Below are positions 7,947-15,580 of a stretch of 64,000 nucleotides of DNA, one piece after another. Origin of the DNA: Candidatus Amarobacter glycogenicus (GTDB lineage: Bacteria; Chloroflexota; Dehalococcoidia; Tepidiformales; Tepidiformaceae); NCBI GenBank assembly GCA_016719395.1, contig JADJZF010000003.1:248001-312000 (forward strand), read 5' to 3'. A model generated the notes under the pieces. It searched no databases. It worked only from the letters and a program-made list of their open reading frames with translations, and had not been told where the DNA came from. The position numbers and the translations under genes are program-made. Numbering within the stretch: position 1 is the first letter of the stretch; every line of letters starts with the position of its first letter.

Positions 7947-9034
7947 GGATTACCTCCGGCGCCCGCGAAGCGGTTCCGTGCGAGCGGTTGCTTCCTTCGC
8001 AGCGCGTAGACCCATGCGAGGACTTCGGCGACTGCGTGGAAGAGGTTGGCAGGGACCGGATTCCCGATGGCAACGGCGGCGTGGAGCGCACGGGCAAGGG
8101 GAGGTTCTTCGAGGACCGGCACTCCGTTCTTCATCGCCACCTCGCGGATGCGCTTCGCGAGGAAGTCCTGGCCTTTGGCCACGACGATCGGCGCCTGCAT
8201 CGTCAGCGGGTCGTACTTGAGCGCGACGGCGAAGTGGGTGGGGTTTGTGACCACAACGTCCGCGGTCTTCACGGCGGCGATCATCCGGTTCATCAACTGC
8301 TGCCGCCTGCGGCGGATCGCGGCCTTGATCTGCGGATCCCCGTCGTTCTCCTTCATCTCCTGTTTCAACTCTTCGCGCGTCATCATCAGCTGCTTGATGA
8401 AGCGGCGGCGTTGCCATGCGTAATCGGCGATGGCCATCAGGAAGAGGACACCAACAGTCTTGAAAGCGATATCGAAACCCAGGGAGACAAGACGGCGCCC
8501 GCCTTCGCCGACCGAGTACTGGGAGAGCGCGGAGACCTCCTCCATCTGGCCCTTTAGGGTGAAATAGACGACCAGGCTGACGGTGATGAACTTGAAGAGC
8601 GACTTGCCGAGGCGCATCAGTCCATCGAGCGAGACAAGGCGCTTGAGCCCGGCGCCCGGGTTCACACGGTTCATCTTCGGCTTGAGGGGTTCGCCGCTCA
8701 GGAGCAGGCCAGTCTGTGCCAGGTTGAGGGCCACCGCCCCGGCAGCGAGCAGCCCAAGCAGCGGGAGCAGCGCCATCAGCGCCCGGGCGAAGGACTCCTT
8801 TCCGATTTGGAAAGCGCTTTCGCGAGTCAGTTCCTGCGAGGTTGGATTGCCCAGGCCTTCGTGGAGCAGGTCGCGCATGTCCCACCAGAGTTCAGGGCCG
8901 AGCATCTTCATGGCAGTGATAGCAAGGAAGAGCACACCGATGGTCACGACTTCTTCGCTCTTGGCGACGTTGCCCTTCTGCCGGGCATCCTTCAACCGCT
9001 TTGGGGTGGGGGCCTCGGTGCGTTCGCCGGCCAT
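7943..9034 (-). CDS. flhB: Flagellar export switch protein FlhB
   Basis: FlhB controls the switch from rod/hook to filament export. The 363-residue protein starts MAGERTEAPTPKRLKDARQKG, the standard N-terminus. It has four membrane segments, a charged connector (LKQEMKENDGDPQIK), and the self-cleavage motif NPTH near residue 264 followed by FAVALKYD. The cleavage motif is intact, so substrate switching should work normally. The gene shares one base with fliR upstream and overlaps flhA by 4 bases. Confidence 0.97.
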   Translation of the reverse strand: MAGERTEAPTPKRLKDARQKGNVAKSEEVVTIGVLFLAITAMKMLGPELWWDMRDLLHEGLGNPTSQELTRESAFQIGKESFARALMALLPLLGLLAAGAVALNLAQTGLLLSGEPLKPKMNRVNPGAGLKRLVSLDGLMRLGKSLFKFITVSLVVYFTLKGQMEEVSALSQYSVGEGGRRLVSLGFDIAFKTVGVLFLMAIADYAWQRRRFIKQLMMTREELKQEMKENDGDPQIKAAIRRRRQQLMNRMIAAVKTADVVVTNPTHFAVALKYDPLTMQAPIVVAKGQDFLAKRIREVAMKNGVPVLEEPPLARALHAAVAIGNPVPANLFHAVAEVLAWVYALRRKQPLARNRFAGAGGNP

Positions 9035-9816
9035 TAGCTCGCACTCCCGAGGAGGACGCTGCTCGAGCCGGCGAGTGACGTGCCGAGCACACCGTGAAGG
9101 AGGCTCACCGTCGCGGGCAGGGCGGCGCCAAGCACGATGACGCCGACGAGAATCTTGATCGGCGCGCCAACGATCAGCACCTGCATCTGCGGCACCGTCC
9201 GGCTGGCCAGACCCATGCCGAGATCCGTGAGGATGAGCGCAGCCATGACGGGCATCGCCAGGCGAACGGCCGTTACCGTCAGTCCAGCCATCAATGCGGT
9301 GATCCCGTCGGGCGTCACGATGAACGGGTCGAAGGTCCCAAGTGGCACTGCGCGAGTAGTCTCGGCGAGCGTTTGGACCACGAGGTGGTGACCGTTGATG
9401 GTGAAGAACACCAATGTGACGAGCAGGCTGTAGAACTGGTCGAACGTCCCGAACTCGGCGCCGGTGATGGGATCGAAGACGGCGCCGAGACCGAAGCCCA
9501 TCTGGAGGCCGATGATGCGAGATGCCATCTGGACACCGATGAAGACGACGTTCATGACGACGCCCAGCGCGAGCCCGAAGAGCACCTCGCGCACGGTGTC
9601 TTCGATGACGAAGCCGAAGTTCTGCGGAGGCACGGGCGGGTTCTCGCCCTGGAGTGGGACGAGTACGAGGGAGAAGAAGACGGCGAAGCCGACCTTCGAG
9701 TAGGCGGGGATGCCTTTGTGGCTGAGGAGTGGCGCGGAAACCAGCATCGAACTCGTCCTGAGCAGGATGAGGAAGAAGGCGTAGGTGTATTCCGGCGTCA
9801 CCATGAATCCGTCCAT
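9034..9816 (-). CDS. fliR: Flagellar export gate protein FliR
   Basis: FliR forms the export gate with FliP and FliQ. From the ATG at 9816 the protein is 260 residues with about six transmembrane helices. It carries the family core TSSMLVSAPLLSHKGIP and GLQMGFGLGAVFDP. An in-frame ATG at 9843 would overlap fliQ more and has no better ribosome site, and one at 9804 is also possible. The gene sits between fliQ and flhB with almost no spacing, the usual fliPQR-flhB order. Confidence 0.93.
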   Translation of the reverse strand: MDGFMVTPEYTYAFFLILLRTSSMLVSAPLLSHKGIPAYSKVGFAVFFSLVLVPLQGENPPVPPQNFGFVIEDTVREVLFGLALGVVMNVVFIGVQMASRIIGLQMGFGLGAVFDPITGAEFGTFDQFYSLLVTLVFFTINGHHLVVQTLAETTRAVPLGTFDPFIVTPDGITALMAGLTVTAVRLAMPVMAALILTDLGMGLASRTVPQMQVLIVGAPIKILVGVIVLGAALPATVSLLHGVLGTSLAGSSSVLLGSAS

Positions 9817-9820
9817 GGCG

Positions 9821-10090
9821 TCAGCGTCCGTAGCTCGCGGCATTGGCGAAGATGCCGGCTGAGAAGTCGAGGAGCGTCTCCATCATCCACGGACCGAAGA
9901 TGAGCATCGCTGCGAAAACGCCGATGAGCTTTGGGACGAACGTCAGTGTCGCTTCATTCACCTGGGTAACGGCCTGAATGAGACTGACGACGACACCAAT
10001 CACCAGCGTGGTCGCGAGGATGGGTGCGCCGACCAGCAACGACACGGTGAGTGCCTCTCTCATCAACCCGATTACGACGGCTTCATTCAT
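9821..10090 (-). CDS. fliQ: Flagellar export gate protein FliQ
   Basis: An 89-residue protein with two transmembrane helices (about 14-36 and 50-72) and the FliQ pattern MNEAVVIGLMREALTVSLL, then VGVVVSLIQAVTQVNEATL. The ATG at 10090 gives the normal family length; an upstream in-frame ATG at 10120 would add ten non-conserved residues and run into fliP. FliQ is a small subunit of the fliP-fliQ-fliR export pore, and its neighbours are exactly those genes. Confidence 0.95.
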   Translation of the reverse strand: MNEAVVIGLMREALTVSLLVGAPILATTLVIGVVVSLIQAVTQVNEATLTFVPKLIGVFAAMLIFGPWMMETLLDFSAGIFANAASYGR

Positions 10091-10100
10091 CTCGGCATTC

Positions 10101-10894
10101 CTAGGTGGCGAAGCTGCCAACGAGTGAGCCGATGATCAGGTACCAACCATCGACAAGGACGAAGAGGAGGATCTTGAAAGGGAGTGAAACGATGACGGGA
10201 GGGAGCATCATCATGCCCATGCTCAGGAGGGCCGAAGAGACGATGAGGTCGATGATGAGAAACGGCACAAACATCACGAATCCCATCTGAAACGCTGTTT
10301 TCAGCTCGGAGATGGTGAAGGCGGGCACGAGGACGTAGGTCGGGACATCGTCGATCGTCTCCGGCTTCTCGCTGTTGCTGAGCTTCAGGAAAGGCCCAGG
10401 TCCTGCTGGCGGGTCTGCTTGAGCATGAAGGCGCGTAGGGGGCCTTCGCCGCGGTCGTAGGCCTCCTGCTGGGTGATGGTCCCGTTCAGATACGGTTGGA
10501 CCGCCTCGTTGTTGATCTGCTTGATGGCGGGCGCCATCACGAAGGCAGTCAGGAACAGGGCGAGGCCGATCATCACCTGGTTCGGCGGCAGCTGAGGGAT
10601 ACCAATGGCGTTTCGAACGAGCGAAAGCACCACGATGATGCGCGTGAACGAGGTGACCATCACCAGGACGGCCGGGGCAAGCGAGAGAACCGTGATGAGC
10701 AGCAGCAGCTGGATCGCGGTAGAGACGTTCTGTGGGTCCTGGGTGTCGATGCCGCCCGCCGTCTGAGGCGCTGCCTGTCCCTGGGTCGTCTGGGCGGCGC
10801 AACTCGTGAGCGAGAGAAGTGCCACGCAGAGAAGCATGAGCACGAAGAAGAAGCGCCTGCGGTATGCGCGACCGGGCATTCGGCGAATCGCCAC
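10101..10894 (-). CDS. fliP: Flagellar export gate protein FliP, split by a 1-base frameshift
   Basis: FliP is the main subunit of the flagellar export pore. The first part reads from GTG 10894 (SD GAAGGGGG) through a signal-peptide-like leader and the FliP core (SFTRIIVVLSLVRNAIG, then LPPNQVMIGLALFLTAF). It reaches FMLKQTRQQDLGL and then hits a stop at 10385. The rest (FLKLSNSEKPETIDDVPTY, then the C-terminal helices to SLVGSFAT) continues in another frame to 10101. Adding one base in the AAA run at 10390-10392 (TTT on the coding strand) restores GLFLKL exactly as in intact FliP. All other export genes look intact, so a sequencing or assembly deletion is more likely than a dead gene. Confidence 0.9.
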
Positions 10895-11053
10895 GGGCAC
10901 CCCCTTCGTTGTCGACTCAGCGTAGGAAGAGGGCTCTGCGGCCAGTATTGGGGGATGCCTCTTGGCGACGCGGGCGAAACCCTGAGGGAGCAATCGGGGA
11001 GGCCTGATTCCTCGTCCACCCCGCCCGGGCCAAGCGGCGGGCATTCACCGAAA

Positions 11054-11677
11054 CTACGCCCTGTCGCGAGCGGTCACTGCTTCTGAATCGCGTCGTTCCT
11101 GGCGATGCGCCGTCCGTTTCATCTGATCGAACAGCTGGGCTGCAAACTGCCCGAGCGGCGCCTCATCCGGGCGGGCAGCATCGGCGAACACGCGGGAGGC
11201 TTCGTCTTCGCTGAGTTCGTTCAGGAGCGTGAGTTGCTGGGCTGTCGCGCCGATCGCGATGACCCGGTCGCCCAGGGCGACAAGGTGGATGGTGCGGCCG
11301 TTGCTGATGGCGAGGGTGTCGATGACGCGGAGGAAGCCGGTGGCGCTCTTCGGGCCTGCGGTCTTCTTGCCCCACCAGCGCAACGCAGCGATAGAGACTG
11401 CGATGATGACGATGACCAGTGCCAGCCGCCAAGCGAGCGAGACGAGTTCGCCGCCGCCCAGGCTGAAGCCAGACGAACCACCCGCCTCAGGTTGGGTTTC
11501 TGCCGCGGGCGCATCCGTGAGCAAGAACTGCCCGGCGTCGTTCGTGCGGATGACCGGGCTGTTCGTTACCGGGTCGGCCTGCGGGGCGAGCGTCGAAATG
11601 AAGACGAGCGAGCAGAGCATGGCGCCACCCAGAGCGGCGGCCCAGAGCAACTTCTTGCGGGTCTTCGGGTCGTTCAT
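11054..11677 (-). CDS. fliO: Flagellar biosynthesis protein FliO
   Basis: A 207-residue FliO/FliZ-family protein that assists assembly of the FliP ring. It has an N-terminal hydrophobic segment (about 9-30), a low-complexity linker, and a second transmembrane helix (about 83-100). The FliO cytoplasmic core follows (LRVIDTLAISNGRTIHLVALGDRVIAIG). It lies between the switch gene, with which it overlaps by 4 bases, and fliP, which starts 159 bases later. That gap carries no other gene I can support. Confidence 0.88.
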   Translation of the reverse strand: MNDPKTRKKLLWAAALGGAMLCSLVFISTLAPQADPVTNSPVIRTNDAGQFLLTDAPAAETQPEAGGSSGFSLGGGELVSLAWRLALVIVIIAVSIAALRWWGKKTAGPKSATGFLRVIDTLAISNGRTIHLVALGDRVIAIGATAQQLTLLNELSEDEASRVFADAARPDEAPLGQFAAQLFDQMKRTAHRQERRDSEAVTARDRA

Positions 11678-12789
11678 CCCGTGCGCTCTTCATCCTGGCC
11701 GCGGCGAATGACTTCGACCACGCGGACGCCGAAGTTCTCATCGACCACGACAACTTCGCCACGAGCGATGAGCCGGTCGTTGACGAGGATGTCCACCGGC
11801 TCCCCGGCGAGGCGATCGAGTTCGATGACTGAACCCGGCCCGAGCCCGAGGACTTCGGAGACCGTCAATTCGGTGCGGCCGAGTTCGACGGAAACGTTCA
11901 TCTGGAGCCCGGCGAGGAGGTCGATCCCGGACCGTACACCGGAAGGTTCTTGTTCGGGCAGCGGGGCGAAGCGTGCCCGGCTCGCCGCCGGGCCAATCGG
12001 CGTTGGGCCACGGGGAGGCGGAGGAGGAGGCAGCGGCGCACTGCTGGAGCGGCCGCCGCCGATGGTCGCCAGCACCGGCTCCGGTTCGACTTCCAGGAGT
12101 TCTGCGGCCTCGAGGTCCTCCTGCGTCAGTTCGAAACTGAAGGCGGCGGTCTCCTCGACGGGCGCTGCCGAAGCCGGAGCGGCCGGTGCCGGAGACGCGG
12201 CGCCAACCGCGCCATCCATGGCGGTCGCCATGATGTCGAGGAAGGTTCCCGGCAAGACAAGGGAGACGGGAAGAATCTTCGCGCCGGCGAGCGTCCCGGT
12301 GAGGAGCATGCACGGATCGTCCATGCCTTTCAGGGTCTCGGGCATCGTGTTCGCCGAGATGTCGTCGATGGCGACGACGAGGCCCGAAGCCGACCTCCCG
12401 AACACCTGCGTGTTCATGGCCTGGATGACCTGCCCGAGGACCGTCGAAGAGATGACGATCGTCTGCTGTTCTTCGTCCTCCGGATTGTCGGCCTGGGAAT
12501 CGAGATACACCGCCGCGATCGTCGTCGGGAGGACCAGGTAGGCGGTGCCCGTCTGGTCCTGGTCGGTCGAAAGTTCGAGCGGCACCGTGATGTGGGGATC
12601 GCCGAACCTGGCGGTGATCTCATCTGGCATGACGAGGCTGGCGGCGACCTCGGAGAACAGCGGGGCCGACCCCAAAGCTGCCTTCAGGGCCGCGGACGCC
12701 GAGTCCCATGACTCGCGCCCCGTGGCATCGAGCGTGGCGGCCTGCGGCGGCGAGAGCAGTTGACTCAGGACTTCTTGGGGTTCACTCAT
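11674..12789 (-). CDS. Flagellar motor switch protein, FliY/FliN type with CheC-like domain
   Basis: A 371-residue switch protein. The N-terminal two thirds resemble the CheC/CheX phosphatase-like domain seen in FliY (IVISSTVLGQVIQAMN, then IDDISANTMPE). A Pro-rich linker follows. The C-terminal 90 residues are a SpoA/FliN domain (NVSVELGRTELTVSEVLGLG, then LVNDRLIARGEVVVVDENFG). FliN/FliY builds the C-ring and can remove phosphate from CheY. No separate fliM is present here, so the FliG-binding middle ring must be encoded elsewhere. I do not see a clear CheC D/S-x3-E-x2-N-x22-P pair, so phosphatase activity is unproven. It follows fliL and overlaps fliO by 4 bases. Confidence 0.85.
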   Translation of the reverse strand: MSEPQEVLSQLLSPPQAATLDATGRESWDSASAALKAALGSAPLFSEVAASLVMPDEITARFGDPHITVPLELSTDQDQTGTAYLVLPTTIAAVYLDSQADNPEDEEQQTIVISSTVLGQVIQAMNTQVFGRSASGLVVAIDDISANTMPETLKGMDDPCMLLTGTLAGAKILPVSLVLPGTFLDIMATAMDGAVGAASPAPAAPASAAPVEETAAFSFELTQEDLEAAELLEVEPEPVLATIGGGRSSSAPLPPPPPPRGPTPIGPAASRARFAPLPEQEPSGVRSGIDLLAGLQMNVSVELGRTELTVSEVLGLGPGSVIELDRLAGEPVDILVNDRLIARGEVVVVDENFGVRVVEVIRRGQDEERTG

Positions 12790-12798
12790 GGCCGGGCC

Positions 12799-13329
12799 TC
12801 ACTGCGTGATGAAGACTTCGAAGTAGATGGTCTCCACCTTCTCGTGCGGAAGGTGTTCGTTGATTGCCTCGATGAGCTCTTCCTTGAGCTTCTCCTTGCC
12901 TTCCACGGAAGAAACCTCATCCGCAGTGTGGGAGCCGAAAACCGTTGCCACCGCATCCAGGATCTTCGGCATTTCGTGCTGGAGATGATGCGTGAACTCG
13001 ATGTTCTTGGCGGTCAGGGCATCACCTTCAACGCCAAGCCAGGGATCCTCCGGCCTTTCGAACTCAAGCGCGATGATGGCCTTCACGTAGTTCGGAGCGG
13101 ACGCAGGCGCCTTCAGATTCAGGACCAGGCCCTCGGGGGCGTTGCCCGCCTTCTGCTCGAGGGTGACTTCTCGCCCGAGAATGACCGTGGGGTGCGGCGA
13201 CTCATCGATCTGTTCCTGCGTGATGACGGGCGCAGGTTTGGCATCCATGTAGTTCGGCTTGATGTAGAACCAGAAAGCGGCAGCGATCAGGACCGCTCCG
13301 CCGGCGAGGACCTTCTTGTCTTTGAACAC
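12799..13329 (-). CDS. fliL: Flagellar basal-body-associated protein FliL
   Basis: A 176-residue single-pass membrane protein. The N-terminal helix is at about residues 7-24. The extracytoplasmic FliL domain follows, with LNLKAPASAPNYVKAIIALEFE, and the C-terminus IYFEVFITQ is close to the usual FYFTDFVVQ ending. FliL rings surround the stator and support torque at high load. It sits directly after motB with a 2-base gap, the common motA-motB-fliL order. Confidence 0.92.
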   Translation of the reverse strand: MFKDKKVLAGGAVLIAAAFWFYIKPNYMDAKPAPVITQEQIDESPHPTVILGREVTLEQKAGNAPEGLVLNLKAPASAPNYVKAIIALEFERPEDPWLGVEGDALTAKNIEFTHHLQHEMPKILDAVATVFGSHTADEVSSVEGKEKLKEELIEAINEHLPHEKVETIYFEVFITQ

Positions 13330-13331
13330 GG

Positions 13332-14090
13332 CTAATTCCCCTTCACGCCTTGTAGCGATTTGCTGAGGTCTTCGAGCGTCGGGTAGAGGATCACGATGTC
13401 GGCACGCCGGTTGAGGGCCCGGCCCTCGGGGGTGCTGTTATCGGCGAAGGGGCGGGTATCGGCATATCCCGCCAGGAAGAGGCTGTTGGCTGTTAGGCCG
13501 CCCTGCTCGCGCATGAAACGCAAGACGCGCGATGCGCGCGCGGCCGAGAGTTCCCAGTTCGTCGCGAAATCGGCACTGTTCACCGGGACGTTATCGGTGT
13601 GGCCTTCGATCCTCATTTCGTTCGGGAGGCCCTTCAGCGCCCCGGCGACCTGCATGAGGACATCCTGGCTGCCCGCTCGCAGGTCGGCGCTACCGGAATC
13701 GAACAGGAGGTTATCGGCAAGGCTGATGGTGATGCTGTCTGCATCGCTCCTGATCTGGATCTTGCCTTCAAGGTTGTTGTCCTCTGCGAAACCGCCCAGG
13801 CTCGCCTCCAGGGCGACCAGGTTGTTGGACTTGATCTCGTTGATGCTTGGCGTGATGCCGCCGCCGTTGTTGAGGACAGCCGAAGAACCGTTCGAGCCCT
13901 GGAGGACACCGATGCTGAACGCCTGCTCGATGGAGTTGTGGACCGACTGCAGCTTCTGAGGGTTCGCATCGCTGGTGGCATAGAGGACGACGAAGAGCGC
14001 GAACAGGAGCGTCAGCATGTCCGCATATGACACGATCCATCGTTCGTGGTTCTCGGCGTGTGCCGCCTCCGGGACCTTCTTCTTGCTCAT
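13332..14090 (-). CDS. motB: Flagellar stator protein MotB
   Basis: MotB is the peptidoglycan-anchored half of the stator. The 252-residue protein has one N-terminal transmembrane helix with the proton-binding Asp in the motif SYADMLTLLFALFVVLYA. A plug/linker region follows, then an OmpA-like peptidoglycan-binding domain (IRIEGHTDNVPVN, then NWELSAARASRVLRFM). The key Asp is present, and the surrounding residues favour proton rather than sodium coupling, although coupling ion cannot be settled by eye. The start overlaps motA by 4 bases. Confidence 0.95.
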   Translation of the reverse strand: MSKKKVPEAAHAENHERWIVSYADMLTLLFALFVVLYATSDANPQKLQSVHNSIEQAFSIGVLQGSNGSSAVLNNGGGITPSINEIKSNNLVALEASLGGFAEDNNLEGKIQIRSDADSITISLADNLLFDSGSADLRAGSQDVLMQVAGALKGLPNEMRIEGHTDNVPVNSADFATNWELSAARASRVLRFMREQGGLTANSLFLAGYADTRPFADNSTPEGRALNRRADIVILYPTLEDLSKSLQGVKGN

Positions 14091-14875
14091 GCCGCCTCTC
14101 GCATCGAGTCATCCTTCTTCTGACGCTGGTTCGGCTGGAGGAAGCCTTCCAGCTTCTCGCGCACGATGCGCGGGTTATCGCCAGACTGGATGGACATGAG
14201 GCCTTCGATGACGACGTTGAGGGCGTGCAGTTCGTGCTTGGAGTTGCTCTTCAGCTTGCTGGCGAGCGGGAGATAGAGGACGTTCGCGGTAAACACGCCG
14301 TAGAACGTGGCGACGAAGGCGGTGGCGATACCAGGACCGATGTGCTCCGGTTCATCCAGGTGGGCCATGACGCCCATGAGGCCCATAACAGCGCCGAGAA
14401 CGCCAATCGTTGGGGCGATGCCTCCGAGGAATTCGAGGGCGGCGAAGTTCCCCTCGTGGCGGTGCTTCATGGCATCGGCTTCGATCTCCATGATCTCGCG
14501 GAGGAGTTCGGGATCCGTGCCGTCGATCATGAGCTGGACGCCCTTGCGGGTGAACGGGTCGTGGATCTTGTCGACGTCGGCTTCCAGGGCGAGAAGGCCC
14601 TCGCGCCGCGCCTTGTCGGCCATGGTGACAAAGAGGTCAACGGTCTCGGCCGAGTTGTGCCCGGCCCCGCCGAAGAACGCTTTCATGAGGAACTTTGGGA
14701 GGCCAACCATCACCGACATGGGCTGGGAGATCATCATCGCGCCGAACGAGCCGATGAAGACGATCATGAGGCCCGGGATGTTGAACAGGGCGCCCGGGTT
14801 GCCGCCTTCGAGGACGTTGCCGCCGATGATCCCGATGAATGCGAGAGCGAGGCCGATAACGGTTGCGAGGTCCAT
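14087..14875 (-). CDS. motA: Flagellar stator protein MotA
   Basis: The 262-residue MotA proton-channel subunit, with four transmembrane helices. It begins MDLATVIGLALAFIGIIGGN. The cytoplasmic loop contains the conserved stretch PELLREIMEIEADAMKHRHE, which contacts the rotor. The helix-3 region has GIAPTIGVLGAVMGLMGVM. Length is normal. It overlaps the flbD stop at its start and motB at its end, so the stator pair is translationally coupled. Confidence 0.95.
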   Translation of the reverse strand: MDLATVIGLALAFIGIIGGNVLEGGNPGALFNIPGLMIVFIGSFGAMMISQPMSVMVGLPKFLMKAFFGGAGHNSAETVDLFVTMADKARREGLLALEADVDKIHDPFTRKGVQLMIDGTDPELLREIMEIEADAMKHRHEGNFAALEFLGGIAPTIGVLGAVMGLMGVMAHLDEPEHIGPGIATAFVATFYGVFTANVLYLPLASKLKSNSKHELHALNVVIEGLMSIQSGDNPRIVREKLEGFLQPNQRQKKDDSMREAA

Positions 14876-15075
14876 CAGGCGCTCCTCCGAACGGCCCCGA
14901 CGGCCATCCTCCGGAACTCGGCGATCCGCTCGATGATGAGGTCGGGGCCTTCCGCACAGACGTAGCGGTGCCCGTTCGTCAACGTCACGTGGGTATCGTG
15001 TGTCGCTTCGAGAAGTTCGATGAGGTCCGGGTTGAGGTAGAACACGGTCCCATCGATGCGGGTGAGCTGAATCAT
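14875..15075 (-). CDS. flbD: FlbD family flagellar protein
   Basis: A 66-residue FlbD-family protein (the small Gram-positive type, unrelated to the Caulobacter regulator of that name). It reads MIQLTRIDGTVFYLNPDLIE and then THVTLTNGHRYVCAEGPDLI, which is the full family pattern. The ATG at 15075 is preferred over the in-frame ATG at 15111 because every conserved position starts there and GAGG lies 8 bases upstream. It is the first gene of the flagellar operon and overlaps motA. Its biochemical role is not known. Confidence 0.88.
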   Translation of the reverse strand: MIQLTRIDGTVFYLNPDLIELLEATHDTHVTLTNGHRYVCAEGPDLIIERIAEFRRMAVGAVRRSA

Positions 15076-15230
15076 CCGGGCGACCTCGTCCCAGGGTGAG
15101 TTGTCACCCATTCTGGGGAGGGCGCTCCACGGAGTTATCGGGGAAGGCCCCGTGGGCCGGGAACGAAGCCCCTAGCGGCGATGGGGAAAACCCGCGCCGT
15201 GCTCCACGCGCTGCACGAGCCTTTGACAAA

Positions 15231-15256
15231 CAAAAACCCCCTCGAATCGAGGGGGC
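15231..15256 (-). terminator. Rho-independent terminator of rpmB
   Basis: On the minus strand a GC-rich hairpin with arms CCCCCTCGA and TCGAGGGGG at 15237-15255 is followed by TTTTTG. It lies about 26 bases after the rpmB stop and upstream of the flagellar operon, so it separates the two. Confidence 0.85.
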
Positions 15257-15281
15257 CAATGCTTCTTGAACCGCCCGGTTT

Positions 15282-15491
15282 CTAACTCTTAACGAGTGTG
15301 CGGAGACAACGGGTGCAGATGTTCAGGCGGATAGAGTCACCGCCAATATAGATCCGCTGTTTGCTCACATTGGGCTTGAACGTCCGCGACTTTTTCGTCG
15401 CCTTGCGTTCCCATCGCCCGCCGTGAGTGTGACGGATATGCCGTCCAAACATCGTTGTCTTTGCGCAAACATCGCAGGCGCCACTAGCCAT
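15282..15491 (-). CDS. rpmB: Ribosomal protein L28
   Basis: A 69-residue L28 of the large ribosomal subunit. It contains CDVCAKTTMFG near the N-terminus, RTFKPNVSKQRI in the middle and NICTRCLRTL near the end. The two CxxC pairs make it the zinc-binding (C+) form. It is a single-gene unit: it faces away from the FakA-like gene and ends at a strong hairpin terminator. Confidence 0.97.
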   Translation of the reverse strand: MASGACDVCAKTTMFGRHIRHTHGGRWERKATKKSRTFKPNVSKQRIYIGGDSIRLNICTRCLRTLVKS

Positions 15492-15527
15492 GCGTCATCC
15501 AGCCTTACGTGCGAGAATCGAACGCTC

Positions 15528-15557
15528 ATGCTAACACCACCCGCGGGTAACGGCCAA
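15528..15557 (-). promoter_or_regulatory. Possible promoter of rpmB
   Basis: On the minus strand TTGGCC (15552-15557) and TAGCAT (15528-15533) are 18 bases apart, about 36 bases upstream of the rpmB ATG. The -10 is only a fair match to consensus. The call is by eye. Confidence 0.35.
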
Positions 15558-15580
15558 ACGGACACCCCCGAAACTGGCCA

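Noticed and set aside
15130..15143. Sigma-28 type -10 box (CCCGATAA) upstream of flbD on the minus strand
   Set aside because: There is no TAAA-like -35 at the right distance. One half-match in GC-rich sequence is not enough to call.
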